Positions 33,370 to 42,273 of a DNA stretch of 64,000 nt are shown here, one piece after another; position 1 is the first letter of the stretch, and each line of letters opens with the position of its first letter. Location of the stretch: NCBI GenBank assembly GCA_964527775.1, contig CAZGQS010000011.1:1-64000 (forward strand). Reading direction: 5' to 3'. The notes beneath the pieces are model-generated. The model was not told the origin of the DNA and made no database searches. It worked only from the letters and a program-made list of their open reading frames with translations. The position numbers were made by a program, and so were the translations under genes. Source of the stretch: VMCP01 sp964527775 (GTDB taxonomy: Bacteria > Bacteroidota > Bacteroidia > NS11-12g > UBA955).

Positions 33370-33614
33370 AGCAGTCAGCGGTCAGCAGTCAGCAGTCAGC
33401 CGACAGCCGAAAGTTGAGAGCCGAGAGCCGAGAGCTGATAACCGAGAGCTGAGAGCTGAGAGCTGAGAGCTGAAAGCTGAAAACTGAGAGCTGAAAGCTG
33501 AGAGTTGACAGCCGAAAGTTGAGAGCCGACCACCGACCACCGATAACCGACTTCCGATAACCGATAACCGCCCCCCGATAACCAAAGACCAAAGACCAAA
33601 GACCAAAGACCAAT
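33370..33614 (+). repeat. Heptanucleotide array 5: 35 units between arsC and acr3
   Basis: 245 bases made of exactly 35 in-register 7-bp units. In order: AGCAGTC types (four), AGCCGAN/AGTTGAG/AGCTGAG/AGCTGAA types (twenty), CACCGAT/AACCGAT types (about six), and AACCAAA then GACCAAA types (five). The last unit touches the ATG of acr3 at 33615. The families change gradually while the register never breaks. Confidence 0.97.
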
Positions 33615-34628
33615 ATGAAACAACTATCCTTCCTCGACCGTTACCTTACCCTGTGGATATTCCTCGCTATGGCGGTAGGAGTCCTTTTGGGTTATGCTTT
33701 CCCAAGCGTAGCAACATCCATCGAATCAATGTCCGTAGGAACAACCAACATTCCCATTGCCGTTGGACTGATCATCATGATGTTTCCGCCGTTGGCGAAA
33801 GTGAATTATCAATTGCTGCCTAAGGTGTTTAAGAATACCAAAGTGTTGGGCGTTTCTTTGTTGTTAAACTGGGTTATTGGTCCGGTTTTGATGTTCGTGC
33901 TCGCTATGATTTTCTTGGCAGATATGCCTGAATATAGGGCAGGGGTGATCTTGATTGGATTGGCCAGATGTATTGCTATGGTTCTGGTTTGGAATGATTT
34001 AGCCGATGGAAGCAAAGAGTATGGTGCCGGATTGGTGGCCTTGAACAGTGTATTTCAAGTGTTTGCTTACTCTTTTTATGCATGGCTTTTTATGACCAAA
34101 ATTCCTCAGTGGATGGGCTACGAAGGCATGGCTGTAGATATTTCCATTGGGCAGATTGCTGAAAGTGTGGGAATTTATTTGGGAATTCCGTTTTTATTGG
34201 GAATTGTTGTTAGACAGCTGGGAATTAAATTCAAAGGAAAAGAATGGTTCGAAACTCAAGTGATTCCTCGAATTGCGCCACTGACACTCATTGCCTTACT
34301 GTTTACCATTGTAGTGATGTTCTCGCTCAAAGGGGAAAATATCATTGAACTTCCGTTGGATGTGGTTCGAATTGCCGTGCCTTTGTTGATATACTTTGGA
34401 CTGATGTTTTTGGTGGGATTTGTGGTTACTCGATGGACGGGTGCACCCTATGATCAGCAAGCCGCCGTTGCGTTTACCGCAGCTGGAAACAACTTTGAAC
34501 TCGCCATTGCCGTGGCTGTGGCTGTATTTGGATTGGGATCTGGACAAGCCTTTGCAGGAGTAATTGGACCTCTAGTAGAAGTGCCAGCGCTGATATTATT
34601 GGTGGGAATCGCCAAAAAATTCAAGTAA
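33615..34628 (+). CDS. acr3: Arsenite efflux transporter Acr3
   Basis: A 337-residue inner membrane protein with ten hydrophobic segments. The signature GLARCIAMVLVWNDLA holds the conserved Cys119 needed for arsenite transport, and the C-terminal GPLVEVPALI carries the conserved Glu. It exports As(OH)3 using the proton motive force. It completes the operon arsR - DUF6428-like - arsC - acr3. Its start codon directly follows the heptad array, so its translation initiation region consists of GACCAAA repeats. Confidence 0.95.
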   Translation: MKQLSFLDRYLTLWIFLAMAVGVLLGYAFPSVATSIESMSVGTTNIPIAVGLIIMMFPPLAKVNYQLLPKVFKNTKVLGVSLLLNWVIGPVLMFVLAMIFLADMPEYRAGVILIGLARCIAMVLVWNDLADGSKEYGAGLVALNSVFQVFAYSFYAWLFMTKIPQWMGYEGMAVDISIGQIAESVGIYLGIPFLLGIVVRQLGIKFKGKEWFETQVIPRIAPLTLIALLFTIVVMFSLKGENIIELPLDVVRIAVPLLIYFGLMFLVGFVVTRWTGAPYDQQAAVAFTAAGNNFELAIAVAVAVFGLGSGQAFAGVIGPLVEVPALILLVGIAKKFK

Positions 34629-34665
34629 ACGGTACTAATTTGGGTGTTCTGTAGAATATTTACGT

Positions 34666-34673
34666 TATTTTTG
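34666..34673 (+). promoter_or_regulatory. Promoter (-7 TATTTTTG, -33 TTTG) of the LamG/CHU_C gene
   Basis: A perfect TAnnTTTG match with a TTTG at 34639-34642 (23 bases upstream, roughly the expected distance). The ATG at 34699 follows 25 bases later. Confidence 0.6.
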
Positions 34674-34698
34674 GGTTAATGTATTTACAGTTAAATAA

Positions 34699-37152
34699 AT
34701 GAAAGGATATATTGGTGTTAATCTCTTTACTAAGAAAATTGTATTCAGATACAACATTATAGTTCTGATCGTTTTTTTTGGTTTTGAGCAAATACTAAGT
34801 GCGCAAATTCCTCAAAAGGGTTTGATTGCTTATTATCCTTTCAACGGTAACGCGAATGATTCTTCAGGAAATAATTTTCATGGTACTTCAAATAATGCGG
34901 TTCTCACAAGAGATCGTTTCGGAAGATATGAATGTGCATATTCCTTACTTGGATATTCAAATTCAAATATCCAAGTCCCAACAACAGCGTTAAAGAATAA
35001 AAATTATTCTTTCAGTGTTTGGGTTAAATTTAAGACGCTAGGCGAAAGTGGTACTAATTCAACTGTATTTGAAATTGCACAAGGAGGAAATGCGACTGGA
35101 CAAAGTATAACTCTAAGTAACAATTATACCAATAACAATGGTTTTGTTGGAGCAGGTTACAATAAAACAACTACCCCTTCACAATGGATAGTGAAAGCTA
35201 AGAGCCTACCAGTTACAAACAGATGGTATCATATAGTATTTGCAAGAGGTGACAATGTTCAATATCTGTATGTTGATGCAGTCTTGATTGATAGTTTCAA
35301 ATCCCTAAATTATACGGAGCCCGAATATGGAAATCCAGTTAAAGCATATTTTGGAATTCGCTGTAATGGAATTCAACCGTTAGATGGTGATATTGACGAT
35401 GCCGCTTTATATAACCGAGTTATTACACCTTGTGAAGTAAAAGAACTTTATACAGGGCTTAATGTAAATAAAAGACTAAATGGGTTGTCAAATGTAATTT
35501 TACATAGAGCTTGTTTAGATCAAGTGACAGGGCGGTTAGAAATTAAAATGACACCAACCAACGATACTTTTCTTAATTTTACCAAATATAAAGTTTGGGG
35601 CCGTGATAATAGCTCAGGACCTTTCCAATTATTGCAAACAGAATTGTCTCGGAACGTTAAGGTGATAGGTTTTTTGGTCCCTTCAAAGAAAAAATGGGAA
35701 ATATATGTAAGCTCGCATTGGGAGACTTGTTCGTTTAGTGATTCCGTCAATTCCAATCGCATCTTTGTAGATGACAAAGCTCCAGATTATGTTGAACCAG
35801 ATAGTGTCAGCGTGGATGATGCAACTCAACAACTCATTGCGGGTTGGACCAAGCCCGCAGATGCCGACATTATGGGCTATTCCTTGTTTAAGGTAGACGC
35901 TCAAAATACACTGATTGACGAGCAAAATGTGTTGACTTATATGTTTAAAAAGTCGAATTTTGATGTGACTGTTTCGGGAAATCGTTTGGCAATTGCTGGT
36001 TTTGATAGTTGCAGAAACGGCGGCGTGATTTCAGCCGATCATTCGCCCATTTTACTCAATGCCAGTCTTTCAAATAAGTACCAATGTGATCGAAAATTGA
36101 ACATTTCCTGGAAGGAATATAAAGGTTGGCTTTTCAGCAAGCATCAATTGATAATTGTAGATGCTGTAACAGGCTTGAAATTGTTTGATACATCATTTGC
36201 CCCTGGTGCAACCAACTATGTTTGGATATTGCCAAAATTGGGATTGCAAATGAAAATTTGGGTTCGGGCACACAAACAGGTTGGTGGAATTACCAGTACT
36301 TCCAACCGGAAAGATCTGATTGCCTATGATGTTGGAGCTCCCTCTAGTCCAACATCGCTTTATTTTACATCGGTTGAAAATGAACCCAAGATTGAGTTGA
36401 CGGGCTTTGCCCAAGTGGGAGATAGCTGCGTTATCAGGTATCGTGAAAAGTTGTCATCTATATGGCAGTTGGGTTACAGCGTAGCTACGTCCCCCGGAAA
36501 CATAAACTGGGAATTTAGCGCCGCCGACGCTAAGAATAAAGAATATGAATTTAGGTTGGTGCGATTTTCGGGATGCGGTGAACCGGCCGATTCTAGCGAG
36601 CTTTCAGGAAATATTTTGTTGCGCAAAAGCGGAAATCAATTGGTTTGGAATAAGCCCCAGCATTTTGAGAAACTTGGACTGGTCTACCAATATGAAATTC
36701 AACGATTTGAGTCTGGCTCATGGGCGGTTAAAAGTACCGTGAGCAGCACTAGTTTTGAACCCACCGATTTAGGTGTAAGTACTTATCGAGTGAGAGCGAT
36801 TACGAGTAATACGATGCCTTTGGGGAAGAATTGGAGCCATTCAAACAGCCTTATTTTTGACGGGGGATTTGATTCTAGCCTATTGGATACGTTCTTCATT
36901 CCAGATGCGTTTACTCCCGAAGGTGTGAATCCCATTTTTAAGGTGGTAAATCAAGCTGTACTGCCTGGGCAAGCCCGAATGTTGATATTCAATCGCTGGG
37001 GCGAAGTGATTTTTGACGGCGATGCCTTGGAGGGATGGAACGGACAAGTCAACGGTGAATACGTGAACGATGGGGTCTATGTTTATCTCATCAATGCTCG
37101 CTACCGAAGCAGAATTGTTAAGAAAACGGGTACGTTGTTGTTGCTTAGATAG
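34699..37152 (+). CDS. Secreted LamG and fibronectin-like adhesin with gliding-associated tail
   Basis: An 817-residue protein. The signal peptide is long or internal (hydrophobic core at about 18-36, cleavage near ILSAQ). A LamG-like domain follows (GLIAYYPFNGNANDSSGNN to DIDDAALYNRVITPCEVKELY, about 43-255), then several fibronectin-type beta domains (for instance about 365-455 with PDADIMGYSLFKVD), and a CHU_C tail (about 730-817: FFIPDAFTPEGVNPIF, IFNRWGEVIFDG, GWNGQ). It should be secreted by the type IX system and act at the surface. Confidence 0.82.
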   Translation: MKGYIGVNLFTKKIVFRYNIIVLIVFFGFEQILSAQIPQKGLIAYYPFNGNANDSSGNNFHGTSNNAVLTRDRFGRYECAYSLLGYSNSNIQVPTTALKNKNYSFSVWVKFKTLGESGTNSTVFEIAQGGNATGQSITLSNNYTNNNGFVGAGYNKTTTPSQWIVKAKSLPVTNRWYHIVFARGDNVQYLYVDAVLIDSFKSLNYTEPEYGNPVKAYFGIRCNGIQPLDGDIDDAALYNRVITPCEVKELYTGLNVNKRLNGLSNVILHRACLDQVTGRLEIKMTPTNDTFLNFTKYKVWGRDNSSGPFQLLQTELSRNVKVIGFLVPSKKKWEIYVSSHWETCSFSDSVNSNRIFVDDKAPDYVEPDSVSVDDATQQLIAGWTKPADADIMGYSLFKVDAQNTLIDEQNVLTYMFKKSNFDVTVSGNRLAIAGFDSCRNGGVISADHSPILLNASLSNKYQCDRKLNISWKEYKGWLFSKHQLIIVDAVTGLKLFDTSFAPGATNYVWILPKLGLQMKIWVRAHKQVGGITSTSNRKDLIAYDVGAPSSPTSLYFTSVENEPKIELTGFAQVGDSCVIRYREKLSSIWQLGYSVATSPGNINWEFSAADAKNKEYEFRLVRFSGCGEPADSSELSGNILLRKSGNQLVWNKPQHFEKLGLVYQYEIQRFESGSWAVKSTVSSTSFEPTDLGVSTYRVRAITSNTMPLGKNWSHSNSLIFDGGFDSSLLDTFFIPDAFTPEGVNPIFKVVNQAVLPGQARMLIFNRWGEVIFDGDALEGWNGQVNGEYVNDGVYVYLINARYRSRIVKKTGTLLLLR

Positions 37153-37156
37153 GGAC

Positions 37157-38056
37157 TTAGGCCCAGTGGAAATGGGTGTTGATCATATCGGCCTTCGTAC
37201 TTTCTAAGTATTTTAAAAATGCGTTTGCCACGGGAGATAATTTCTTGTTTTTCATCCAGATGAGCATCCATTTTGATTCTATTGGAAATTCTTGACGGTG
37301 AATGATTTTCAGCAGCCCTTTGTCTAATTCTTGTTTAATGCCAATCAAAGGCATAATTGAATATCCCAAGCCGGCAATCACTGCATGTTTAATGGCTTCA
37401 TTACCAGTGAGTTCTAGTTTTGGCTTTAAAGACATATTACGGGTAAGAAGGTATTTTTCCATCACGTGCCTGGTTCCGGAGCCTTTTTCCCTAAAAATTA
37501 AAGGCAATTTGTCGAGATCTTGATTGTTTTCAGGAGAATCTGTGTTTCCAATGAGGTAAAGTTTATTGGAAAGTAATTCTACATGTTGGGTATTTAAGTT
37601 TTCGGGCAGAACACTCACAAATGCAAAATCAACCTTGTTCTGTTCCAAACTCTCAATTACCTGATTTTTATTGGTCACATCTAAAGTTAGCTCAACATTG
37701 TCATTGGATTTGATGAAATCTCCCAAAAAATAGGGTGCAATATAAATTCCCGTGGAAACAGTAGCCACTTTCAGCTTGCCGGTCAGAGCGCCTTGATGTT
37801 CGTGCATTTTGTTTTCAATGGTTTTTGCCTCTTCTATAATACGTTCAGCCGCTTCAGCAATTTCCTTTCCAAAGTCGGTTAGATAGAGTTTTTTTTGAAC
37901 TACTTCAATCAAGGGAATGTCAAATTGTTGTTGGAAATTCTTCAATTGAATAGAGACTGCAGGTTGTGTTAAATGCAGTTCCTCCGCGGCTTTGGTGATG
38001 TTTAAGGTCTGGGAAACCTTAAGAAATACATTCAACTGATTTAATGTGTAATTCAT
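37157..38056 (-). CDS. LysR-family transcriptional regulator
   Basis: A 299-residue protein: helix-turn-helix at about 18-38 (NITKAAEELHLTQPAVSIQLKNF) and a periplasmic-binding-protein-like sensor domain (about 90-295, LTGKLKVATVSTGIYIAPYFLGDF). It resembles the CysB/CbbR branch. It is divergent from isocitrate dehydrogenase with a dyad between, so it may control that gene and itself in response to a metabolite (inference). Confidence 0.9.
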   Translation of the reverse strand: MNYTLNQLNVFLKVSQTLNITKAAEELHLTQPAVSIQLKNFQQQFDIPLIEVVQKKLYLTDFGKEIAEAAERIIEEAKTIENKMHEHQGALTGKLKVATVSTGIYIAPYFLGDFIKSNDNVELTLDVTNKNQVIESLEQNKVDFAFVSVLPENLNTQHVELLSNKLYLIGNTDSPENNQDLDKLPLIFREKGSGTRHVMEKYLLTRNMSLKPKLELTGNEAIKHAVIAGLGYSIMPLIGIKQELDKGLLKIIHRQEFPIESKWMLIWMKNKKLSPVANAFLKYLESTKADMINTHFHWA

Positions 38057-38112
38057 AGTCTTACAATGCGGTATTGATTGGTTTCATTTATTTTTGCACT
38101 TAGATATATAAT

Positions 38113-38129
38113 CATAAAAATTATTTATG
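38113..38129. promoter_or_regulatory. Dyad in the lysR / icd divergent region
   Basis: CATAAA (38113-38118) and TTTATG (38124-38129) form a perfect inverted repeat with 5 bases between. It contains the LysR-type T-N11-A pattern (T at 38115, A at 38127). Confidence 0.5.
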
Positions 38130-38199
38130 GTTGTCATTTCAAACATAAATAAAAATTAATAAAAATCATTTAACAAATTTGCACACGAATAATTCCAAC

Positions 38200-39645
38200 A
38201 TGACAGATAAAAAGAGAATCACACTAGCCAAAGGAGACGGTATTGGGCCCGAAATCATGGAAGCCACACTTCGCATTTTAGAAGCTGCTGGTGCCGAAAT
38301 TGAGTTTGATGAAATTGAAATTGGTGAGAAAGTGTACCTTTCTGGAAATACATCGGGTATTTCTAACGATGCTTGGGACATTATTCGCCGCAACAAAGTA
38401 TTCTTAAAAGCACCAATTACCACCCCACAAGGCGGTGGTTATAAAAGTCTGAATGTAACCACACGTAAATTTTTGGGACTTTATGCGAACATTCGTCCAT
38501 GCTTCAGTTTAAATCCATACATCGAAACCAAGCACCCATTGATGGACTTGGTCATCATTCGTGAAAACGAGGAAGATCTTTATGCTGGTATTGAGCATCA
38601 ACAAACCGATGAGGTGGTTCAATGCTTGAAATTGATCAGCAGACCTGGTTGCGAAAAAATCATTCGCTATGCCTTTGAATATGCAAAGCAGCAGGGTCGT
38701 AAAAAAGTAACTTGTATGTCTAAAGACAACATCATGAAACAAACCGACGGGCTATTTCACGATGTGTTCAAAGAAATTGCAGCTGAATACCCAGAAATTC
38801 AAAACGAGCATTGGATCATTGACATTGGGTCTGCAAAATTAGCCGATACCCCTGAAGATTTTGATGTGATTGTTACCTTGAATCTTTACGGTGATATCAT
38901 TAGCGACATTGCTGCGCAAATTACCGGTTCTGTTGGACTTGCGGGCTCTGCAAACATTGGCGAAGAATGCTCTATGTTCGAAGCTATTCATGGTTCAGCT
39001 CCCACTATCGCTGGACAGAACATTGCAAATCCTTCAGGATTAATTCAAGGCGCTATTCAAATGCTTGCTCATATTGGGCAATCAAAAGTGGGTGAGAAAA
39101 TCCAAAACGCCTGGTTAAAGACCTTGGAAGATGGAATCCACACCGCAGATATTTACAAAGAAGGTTTGAGCACCCAGAAAGTGGGAACCAAAGAGTTTGC
39201 AGATGCTCTTATAGCACGCTTAGGACAAGTTCCTTCGCAATTGAAGGCGGTTGAATTTGCTGAAGCTGGTTCATTGGTCCTTCCAAAGTATCAAAGAAAA
39301 CCAGCCAAAAAGAAAGACCTTTTGGGAGTAGATCTTTTTGTTCATTGGGCTGGTGAAGACGCCAATAAAATAGGTGCAATGCTAGAGGCAATTGCATTAG
39401 ATTCTGTAAAGTTAAGCATGATCACCAATCGAGGAATCAAGGTTTATCCTGACGGTTTCCCTGAAACCTTCTTAACCGACCACTGGCGTTGTCGTTTCAA
39501 GAAAACCGAAGGCGCGACAATGTCGAACTCCGAAATCATTGAACTTTTGCAAAAAGCTTCAGCTGCGGGCATTGATGTCATCAAGACCGAAAACCTCTAC
39601 GCATTTGACGGAAAGCCTGCATTTTCGTTGGGGCAGGGGCAGTAA
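38200..39645 (+). CDS. icd: NADP-dependent isocitrate dehydrogenase
   Basis: A 481-residue TCA-cycle enzyme that converts isocitrate to 2-oxoglutarate. The N-terminal LAKGDGIGPEIMEATLRIL, the substrate loop VTTRKFLGLYANIRPCFS, IIRENEEDLYAGIEH, the Mg-binding DVIVTLNLYGDIISDIAAQ and EAIHGSAPTIAGQNIANPSG are all present. The extra C-terminal domain of about 140 residues (KKKDLLGVDLFVHWAGEDANKIG...) marks the longer IDH type known from Rickettsia and many Bacteroidota. ATG 38200 is preferred to a TTG at 38179. It is divergent from a LysR regulator. Confidence 0.93.
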   Translation: MTDKKRITLAKGDGIGPEIMEATLRILEAAGAEIEFDEIEIGEKVYLSGNTSGISNDAWDIIRRNKVFLKAPITTPQGGGYKSLNVTTRKFLGLYANIRPCFSLNPYIETKHPLMDLVIIRENEEDLYAGIEHQQTDEVVQCLKLISRPGCEKIIRYAFEYAKQQGRKKVTCMSKDNIMKQTDGLFHDVFKEIAAEYPEIQNEHWIIDIGSAKLADTPEDFDVIVTLNLYGDIISDIAAQITGSVGLAGSANIGEECSMFEAIHGSAPTIAGQNIANPSGLIQGAIQMLAHIGQSKVGEKIQNAWLKTLEDGIHTADIYKEGLSTQKVGTKEFADALIARLGQVPSQLKAVEFAEAGSLVLPKYQRKPAKKKDLLGVDLFVHWAGEDANKIGAMLEAIALDSVKLSMITNRGIKVYPDGFPETFLTDHWRCRFKKTEGATMSNSEIIELLQKASAAGIDVIKTENLYAFDGKPAFSLGQGQ

Positions 39646-39646
39646 C

Positions 39647-39786
39647 GGTAATCGGTTATCAGTTTTCGGTGGTCGGCGTTCAGCTTTCGACTCTCAACTC
39701 TCAACTCTCAGCTGATGGCTGTCGGCTGAATGGCTCTAAGTCCTAGCGAAGCGTGAGTCTCAAAGTCTCAGCGAAGCTGATGGCTG
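39647..39786 (-). repeat. Heptanucleotide array 6 (reverse orientation) with 17-bp repeat units
   Basis: Twelve 7-bp units (GGTAATC, GGTTATC, GGTGGTC, then GACTCTC and AACTCTC, then GGCTGTC and GGCTGAA) at 39647-39730, followed by one clear and one damaged copy of the 17-bp repeat (from about 39737). It lies between the convergent icd gene and the RsiV-like gene and ends in GATAAC, which gives the TAA stop of the latter. Confidence 0.87.
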
Positions 39787-40890
39787 TTATCGTCCCCACG
39801 GAACAAAAACCGATATGATTCCTTCGCTGTAGGGTGCAATTTCGTAGAGTCCGAAAGAAGTTGTAAATCCTAAGTCAGAGAAATAAATATCGTCGCCAAC
39901 TGCGTCAAATTTCTCAATCCACAAACCGTGTAAAGTGAGTTTGTCTTGTGCAGGAATTTTATTCTGTAATTTGTATTGCTGGGTCATCAATGTGGGCAGG
40001 CTTTTTTGCTGTTTTTTGGTGTAATAATCATCTAAAGTTGCCAATTTGTTTAGGGTTTTGTCCCAAGTAACATGACTGGTTCCAAACATCCCGTGAGCAC
40101 CACCAGTGTATTCGTAGAAATGGTCTTGAATGACCGTGTAGCGATCAGAAACGTACTCAATACTGCTTATTTGTATAAAGTCCCTATTGCCAAACAATCC
40201 CTGACTGGAATCATTGATTTGTTTCGCAAAGTCCTCACTGATATAATCACAAATGTGCTGAAGTTGATGAATCAGGTGCGCTGGATTTCCCTGTATGGTT
40301 CGTTGATCTACAGGATACTCGAATTTTACGGCCGTGCCATCTTCTGCGCCGTATTGCATATTGTTGATTTTGTAATATTGAGTTTGTCTAATTTGATGGG
40401 ATTCGACGGATGCGTCTTCGGGCCAAAGAACCCGTATTTGAACATGTGCCTCTCGCATGTCGTCTTCGTTCTTTATGTTATTTGGACGAAGATTTTTATG
40501 TACTTGGTAGACTGTAATTGGATTGGTGAATTGAGTTAAAGTTACAGAGAGTTTTTTTTCTTGTTTCTGCCAAGCTCCCAATAATTCGTTGTGATGAATG
40601 TTTAGAACAAATACCTCTTTCTCAACATCCCCACCGTAAAGAGATTCTAAGATGTACTGGCTATCATTGGCAGTCCCATTGAACTCTATGGCCTGACCAA
40701 TTCGATTATAATAATACCTACCTGCTACTTCGTTGTCAATTACTTCCAAAATTAAGGTAACTGGATATTCACCAATGGAACCCGAAAAGGTGAAGCATTT
40801 CCCCTTTTTTACATCGGGGTATCTAGCATTCTGTGAAAAGAGAGTAGTGGTTAAAGCCAGCAGTAAAGTGAGAAATTGGATCTTTTTCAT
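39787..40890 (-). CDS. Secreted protein with DUF3298 (RsiV/PdaC-like) domain
   Basis: A 367-residue protein with a signal peptide (to about LFSQ, residue 20). The first part (about 25-135) is a beta-rich domain of unknown type (FTFSGSIGEYPVTLILEV, AGRYYYN). The C-terminal part matches the DUF4163/DUF3298 pair: VKFEYP, FYEYTGGAHGMFGTSHVTWDK and the ending YEIAPYSEGIISVFVPW. In Bacillus RsiV this domain binds lysozyme; here there is no membrane helix, so the role is open. The stop codon lies in a repeat unit. Confidence 0.8.
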   Translation of the reverse strand: MKKIQFLTLLLALTTTLFSQNARYPDVKKGKCFTFSGSIGEYPVTLILEVIDNEVAGRYYYNRIGQAIEFNGTANDSQYILESLYGGDVEKEVFVLNIHHNELLGAWQKQEKKLSVTLTQFTNPITVYQVHKNLRPNNIKNEDDMREAHVQIRVLWPEDASVESHQIRQTQYYKINNMQYGAEDGTAVKFEYPVDQRTIQGNPAHLIHQLQHICDYISEDFAKQINDSSQGLFGNRDFIQISSIEYVSDRYTVIQDHFYEYTGGAHGMFGTSHVTWDKTLNKLATLDDYYTKKQQKSLPTLMTQQYKLQNKIPAQDKLTLHGLWIEKFDAVGDDIYFSDLGFTTSFGLYEIAPYSEGIISVFVPWGR

Positions 40891-40922
40891 GGGAATTGTT
40901 ATGCAAATTAAAGGGTTTTTAG

Positions 40923-41055
40923 TTTATGGTTTTTGGTCCTTGGTCTTTGGCTGAAGTCTGAAGGCTGATGGCTGATGGCTGAAGGCTGATGGCTGAAGGC
41001 TGAAGGCTGATCACCGATCACCGATCACTGATTACCGTTCACCGAAATCTGATCT
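40923..41055 (+). repeat. Heptanucleotide array 7: 19 units
   Basis: Nineteen in-phase units: four TCTTTGG-type, eight CTGAAGG/CTGATGG-type, then CTGATCA, CCGATCA, CTGATTA and CCGTTCA types. It fills the space between the start of the RsiV-like gene and the stop codon of the co-oriented AAA_14 gene. Confidence 0.92.
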
Positions 41056-42233
41056 CAAAACAACTCCCTAGGATCCATTTTTATTATCTCTTGCCAGGGA
41101 AAAGTAGATTCTCCAAGTTGGTATATTTTGTGGGGTTTGAATTGTTGTGCGAACTTTTTTAATCCGGTTACTTTATCAGATGATAATTTGACTTCAACGC
41201 CCACATATTTGCCTTGCCATTCCAAAATAAAGTCAACTTCTGCGTTAGATTCATTCCAATAAAATACTTTAAGGTCATCGCCTTTGTGAGCTATGAAATG
41301 CGCTCCAACTGTTGATTCTATGATTTGTCCCCATCTTCGCTTGTCTTGTTGAGCCGATTCAAAGGGTAAATCCCATAAAGCCCCAAGCAAAGCATTGTTC
41401 ATGGTTTGCCATTTAGGTATGCTATTTCGTTTTCGAGCTTGATCTATGGAATATTTTGACAATCCACACAGTAAACCCGCATGTTCTAAAAGGTTTAAAT
41501 AATGACTTAAAGTGGTGGTGTTTTTTGCTTCTTGTAGCTGTCCCAGAATTTTTGTGTAAGAGAGTATTTTACCTGAGTATAAAGTTCCTAGTTCAAATAG
41601 TTTTCTCATTAGTGCAGGTTTTTCAATACTGTTCATTAATAAAATATCTTTCGTAATGGCAGTTTCAATTAATGACTGTTTGACATAGGATTTCCATCGG
41701 GATTCATCATTCATGAAGGGCATTGCACCAGGATATGAACCGAAATATGCATATTTTTCTGGCGAAAGATTGAATGCAGAATGCATCTCGTTGAATGTCC
41801 AATGTGACAGATTCCATTGTTCAAATCTTCCTGCTAGGGATTCTGAAATGCCTTTTTGCATCAACCAATTTGAACTTCCCAATAATATTAAGGTAATCGG
41901 ATTATTTGAATTGAATTTTTGCTCGTCGTAAATTCGTTTAATGGTTTCACTCCAGCCGGGAATTTTCTGAATCTCATCGATGGCCAGAATTACGGGTTTA
42001 GATTGATTTTTTTGCTGTTGCTGAGCCAAATTGAATTGAGTTTGTATCCAAACAGAGTCCTCACTAAATCCATCCGCAACTATATAGATGCCGTGCCAAT
42101 TAGGCTCCTGAAATAACTGTTTGACCAATGTGGTTTTGCCAATTTGTCTAGGACCAGAAATCACTTGTATATAACTGGGATTTGTGATAAGTCTGTCCTT
42201 TATAAGTTGAAAAATAGGTCTTTTGTATTCCAT
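41055..42233 (-). CDS. AAA_14 / DUF4143 family ATPase, copy 1
   Basis: A 392-residue protein: Walker A GPRQIGKT (27-34), Walker B ILAIDEIQ (82-89), sensor segment ILLGSSNW, and a C-terminal DUF4143 domain with a PD-(D/E)XK-like strand order (NESNAEVDFILEWQGKYVGVEVKLS). The family is widespread and often found as isolated, mobile-looking genes; its biological role is poorly known. A second, distant family member lies at 56017. An inverted repeat lies about 40 bases before the start. Confidence 0.88.
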   Translation of the reverse strand: MEYKRPIFQLIKDRLITNPSYIQVISGPRQIGKTTLVKQLFQEPNWHGIYIVADGFSEDSVWIQTQFNLAQQQQKNQSKPVILAIDEIQKIPGWSETIKRIYDEQKFNSNNPITLILLGSSNWLMQKGISESLAGRFEQWNLSHWTFNEMHSAFNLSPEKYAYFGSYPGAMPFMNDESRWKSYVKQSLIETAITKDILLMNSIEKPALMRKLFELGTLYSGKILSYTKILGQLQEAKNTTTLSHYLNLLEHAGLLCGLSKYSIDQARKRNSIPKWQTMNNALLGALWDLPFESAQQDKRRWGQIIESTVGAHFIAHKGDDLKVFYWNESNAEVDFILEWQGKYVGVEVKLSSDKVTGLKKFAQQFKPHKIYQLGESTFPWQEIIKMDPRELF

Positions 42234-42273
42234 AATTCAAAGATAATGAGTAATATATAAAAATACTAAATGT

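Noticed and set aside
33382..33623. Three overlapping minus-strand frames in array 5, resembling heptad coiled coils
   Set aside because: The three frames are the same repeat read in three phases, so none shows coding selection. They lie wholly within the repeat between arsC and acr3.
38171..38181. TAACAAATTTG as a -7 promoter element for icd
   Set aside because: The spacing between TA and TTTG is too long for TAnnTTTG, so the icd promoter is left unassigned.
40072..40539. 155-residue plus-strand frame opposite the RsiV-like gene
   Set aside because: It lies antisense within a gene with clear DUF3298 motifs, and its hydrophobic stretches look like reverse-frame artefacts.
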